Part shown: piece after piece, positions 61,130 through 64,000 of the stretch
Layout of the letters: the number at the start of each line of letters is the position of its first letter
Position numbering within the stretch: the stretch's first letter is position 1
Source: Odiellus spinosus
Lineage: Eukaryota > Arthropoda > Arachnida > Opiliones > Phalangiidae
NCBI GenBank assembly: GCA_963920705.1
Contig: OY987225.1
Span: 30,193,538-30,257,537 of the forward strand
Reading direction: 5' to 3'
Length of the DNA: 64,000 bases
Position numbers and translations under genes: made by a program
Notes under the pieces: model-generated
What the model was told of the DNA's origin: nothing
The model's database searches: none
What the model saw: only the letters and a program-made list of their open reading frames with translations

Positions 61130-62136
61130 CAAAAGTCTGATAAGACTTCATACAAAAAGTCCTTAACTGGCGCCCGGTTCTTGCTTTGGCTATAGAAAAC
61201 ATGTAATTTACAGTGCAGACGACGCTAGTCTACAGCACCCAATGAGAACGAGATAGCTAAATTCAAAACTAGCCAATAGCTAGGCGAGTTATACGGAAGT
61301 CCTGAAAATAGTACGAAGGGAGGTTTCTTTATTTATTTATTAGGGGGGGACAACGTACAAGGGGCCTTGAAGGCCCTTAGTGCATGGGAAGGGCAGGATA
61401 GTAAAACATTGACAAGTTTCGGGGAATGGAGGTTTCTTAAATGTAAACAAACGTTTAAAAAGGATTAATTGCGATTTAAAAGTTTAAATAGTACGAAGTG
61501 AGGTTTCTTAAATTTAAACAAACGATTAAAACTCGGGCGTTACGTCTTTAAACGATTTTTTAAATCAAGATGTTTCCTTAAACATTTCTTAGCATCAGGA
61601 AAATAATTGATATTTCAAAGTTTTTATTCAAACCCAATTCAATAGTTCAAAAAACTTATTACATTTCATTTAAAATTAGTTTAAAAGTAAAATAGGTTTA
61701 CTTACAAAGTTTTGGGAGTCATAGTGGTGAGAATACCAAAACAACGCAGCAGACGAACATAGTGAAACAACCAACAGCGATTCATGTGGTTAAATCAGGC
61801 CAATAATGGTTTAATAATTAATATTGCTAATTAATTCTTGACTTAAAAACTTTCTATCGGAAAAATTGCTTTGAATTTCATTTCTTATTTGTTACCATGA
61901 CTTTAAAAGTGGTAAAAGATGTCTTATATGTAAAAACCGGGGGAACTACTTTTTGCAACGCGTAGCCACTAATTTCATTAGATGTTTGGTGAAGTGGCGC
62001 AAAAGTCACGTGATTTTAGGTGCCGCTTTACAGAGATATCTGCCTACGCGTAGAAAGGGGAAAGCACTGAAAACAACACGTTTCAGGCCCCTGCGCCAGT
62101 TAAGGACTTTTTGTATGAAGTCTTATCAGACTTTTG
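61130..62136. mobile_element. F4 non-autonomous DNA transposon (1,007 bp, 7-bp TSD)
   Basis: Perfect 44-bp inverted ends start CAAAAGTCTGATAAGACTTC. Each end contains its own small palindrome AAGTCTGATAAGACTT. The exact 7-bp duplication ATATTAG lies at 61,123-61,129 and 62,137-62,143. The interior holds three diverged copies of a GAGGTTTCTT...AAACAAACG block (61,318-61,530) and no transposase. A 71-codon frame at 61,953-62,168 runs into the right end and is unrecognised. It interrupts a satellite spacer, and the equivalent site in the related monomer at 53,306 is empty. Perfect ends point to a recent insertion. Confidence 0.95.
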
Positions 62137-64000
62137 ATATTAGTAAAAAATACATTGTCAATAATTAAAAATAATAAAAATCACAATTTAATATAATAGA
62201 ATAGCTACATCTTCTGTCCTACCTAATTTAAGGCGCTAACAAGATGGGGAAGCCCATAGAAATAGCTACACCCCTGACATTACCTGTCTTTCATTCCTTT
62301 CTTCAGTAGCCAGAGAACCTAGCTTAAGGAAATTATTATACTCTTTATTAAAATATAGTAAAAAATACATTGCCAATAATTAAAAATAATAAAAATCACA
62401 AATGAAACGCGGCGACAGATGAAACGCGGCGACAAATGAAACGCGACGACAAATGTAACGCGGCGACAGATGAAACGCGTCGACAAATGAAACGCGACGA
62501 CAAATGAATCGCGACGACAAATGAAACGCGGCGACAGATGAAACGCGGCGACAAATGAAACGCGGCGACAAATGATACGTGGCGACAAATGAAACGCGGC
62601 GACAAATGAAACGCGGCGACAGATGAAACGCAACGACAAATGAATCGCGGCGACAAATGAATCGCGGCGACAGATGAAACGCAACGACAAATGAATCGCG
62701 GCGACAAATGAAACGCGGCGACAAATGAATCGCGGCGACAAATGAAACGCGGCGACAGATGAAACGCAACGACAAATGAATCGCGGCGACAAATGAATCG
62801 CGGCGAAAGTAAAACGCGTCCACAAATAGAAGTAAAATATACATTAGTATATATATTAGTAAAAAATACATTGTCAATAATTAAAAATAATAAAAATCAC
62901 AATTTAATATAATAGAATAGCTACATCTTCTGTCCTACCTAATTTAAGGCGCTAACAAGATGGGGAAGCCCATAGTAATAGCTACACCCCTGACATTACC
63001 TGTCTTTCATTCCTATCTTCAGTAGCCAGAGAACCTAGCTTAAAGGAAATTATTATACTCTTTATTAAAATATAGTAAAAAATACATTGCCAATAATTAA
63101 AAATAATAAAAATCACAAATGAAACGCGGCGACAAATGAAACGCGGCGACAAATGAAAAGCGGCGACAAATGATACGCGGCGACAAATGAAACGCGGCGA
63201 CAAATGAAACGCGGCGACAGATGAAACGCAACGACAAATGAAACGCGGCGACAAATGAATCGCGGCGAAAGTAAAACGCGTCCACAAATAGAAGTAAAAT
63301 ATACATTAGTATATATATTAGTAAAAAATACATTGTCAATAATTAAAAATAATAAAAATCACAATTTAATATAATAGAATAGCTACATCTTCTGTCCTAC
63401 CTAATTTAAGGCGCTAACAAGATGGGGAAGCCCATAGTAATAGCTACACCCCTGACATTACCTGTCTTTCATTCCTATCTTCAGTAGCCAGAGAACCTAG
63501 CTTAAAGGAAATTATTATACTCTTTATTAAAATATAGTAAAAAATACATTGCCAATAATTAAAAATAATAAAAATCACAAATGAAACGCGGCGACAAATG
63601 AAACGCGGCGACAAATGAAACGCGGCGACAGATGAAACGCGGCGACAGATGAAACGCGACGACAAATGAAACGCGACGACAAATGAAACGCGACGACAAA
63701 TGAAACGCGGCGACAGATGAAACGCGGCGACAAATGAAAAGCGGCGACAAATGATACGCGGCGACAAATGAAACGCGGCGACAAATGAAACGCGGCGACA
63801 GATGAAACGCAACGACAAATGAAACGCAGCGACAAATGAATCGCGGCGACAAATGAAACGCGGCGACAGATGAAACGCAACGACAAATGAATCGCGGCGA
63901 CAAATGAATCGCGGCGAAAGTAAAACGCGTCCACAAATAGAAGTAAAATATACATTAGTATATATATTAGTAAAAAATACATTGTCAATAATTAAAAATA

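Larger units (their letters stand above)
51889..64000 (-). repeat. Higher-order satellite: 17-bp arrays alternating with a ~309-bp spacer
   Basis: There are about 339 copies of AAATGAAACGCGGCGAC and variants, in 18 arrays. The first array has 4 units; the rest have 15, 28, 23, 16, 15, 20, 16, 15, 26, 16, 15, 20, 29, 28, 24, 9 and 20. Spacers begin (AAAGTAAAACGCGTCC) at 51,957, 52,521, 53,306, 54,006, 54,587, 55,151, 55,800, 56,381, 56,945, 57,695, 58,276, 58,840, 59,489, 60,291, 61,076, 62,806, 63,268 and 63,917. Apart from two 1-bp gaps and the F4 insertion, these distances differ only by multiples of 17. The array continues past the right edge. It is most likely a non-coding satellite. Stop-free minus frames are explained in the findings. 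Confidence 0.97.

Noticed and set aside
52697-63988. Dozens of 100-226 residue minus-strand proteins
   Set aside because: They are reading-frame shadows of one stop-free 17-bp unit. I list the satellite instead of genes and discuss coding only as a finding.
51889-64000. CRISPR-like array of short repeats
   Set aside because: The 17-bp units are directly adjacent without unique spacers, the ~309-bp spacers are themselves identical repeats, and the DNA is animal-like. It is a satellite.

Overview
This 64 kb window is AT-rich (roughly 30% G+C by eye) nuclear DNA of an animal, most likely an invertebrate. It is full of short non-autonomous DNA transposons, long tandem arrays and old dispersed repeats. 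I cannot name the species. I see no convincing protein-coding gene, no tRNA, no rRNA and no intact autonomous transposon. The longest non-repeat open frames (about 85-110 codons) are what chance gives at this base composition over six frames.

Layout. Positions 1-51,888 are unique-looking AT-rich DNA sprinkled with three classes of small elements. (a) Elements with CA...TG ends and exact 7-bp target duplications fall in four sequence families: F1 (2 copies), F2 (4 copies), F3 (1 copy) and F4 (1 copy, inside the satellite). (b) Foldback elements flanked by TTAA include five copies of one long-hairpin family, named TA here, with termini like AGGGAGAATG. A relative lies at 50,631 and an unrelated 119-bp element at 4,984. 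(c) Other palindromic elements have no clear target duplication (11.6 kb, 18.2 kb, 46.0 kb, 49.8 kb). F1 sits inside TA elements twice, and F2 sits inside an older dispersed repeat once. Three diverged dispersed families (DR1, DR2, DR3) recur across the window. Minisatellite arrays lie at 5.8, 11.9, 13.0, 21.5, 27.0, 37.6, 42.9, 44.7-45.5 and 47.0 kb, and a 153-bp AT microsatellite at 27.2 kb. A GC-richer island at 12.2-12.66 kb looks like a solo LTR or a promoter with a first exon.

Positions 51,889-64,000 are one higher-order satellite that runs off the right edge. A spacer of about 309 bp alternates with arrays of 9-29 copies of a CpG-dense 17-bp unit. Spacer-to-spacer distances change in exact steps of 17 bp. 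The arrays show a T-D-D super-period of 1,794 bp and a larger block that recurs 7,770 bp away. One 1,007-bp transposon (F4) with perfect 44-bp ends has recently inserted in one spacer. The 17-bp unit is stop-free in all three minus-strand frames, so every frame reads the same 17-residue repeat. This is the most unusual signal in the window. A piece of the spacer also occurs alone at 45,497, directly beside another tandem array.
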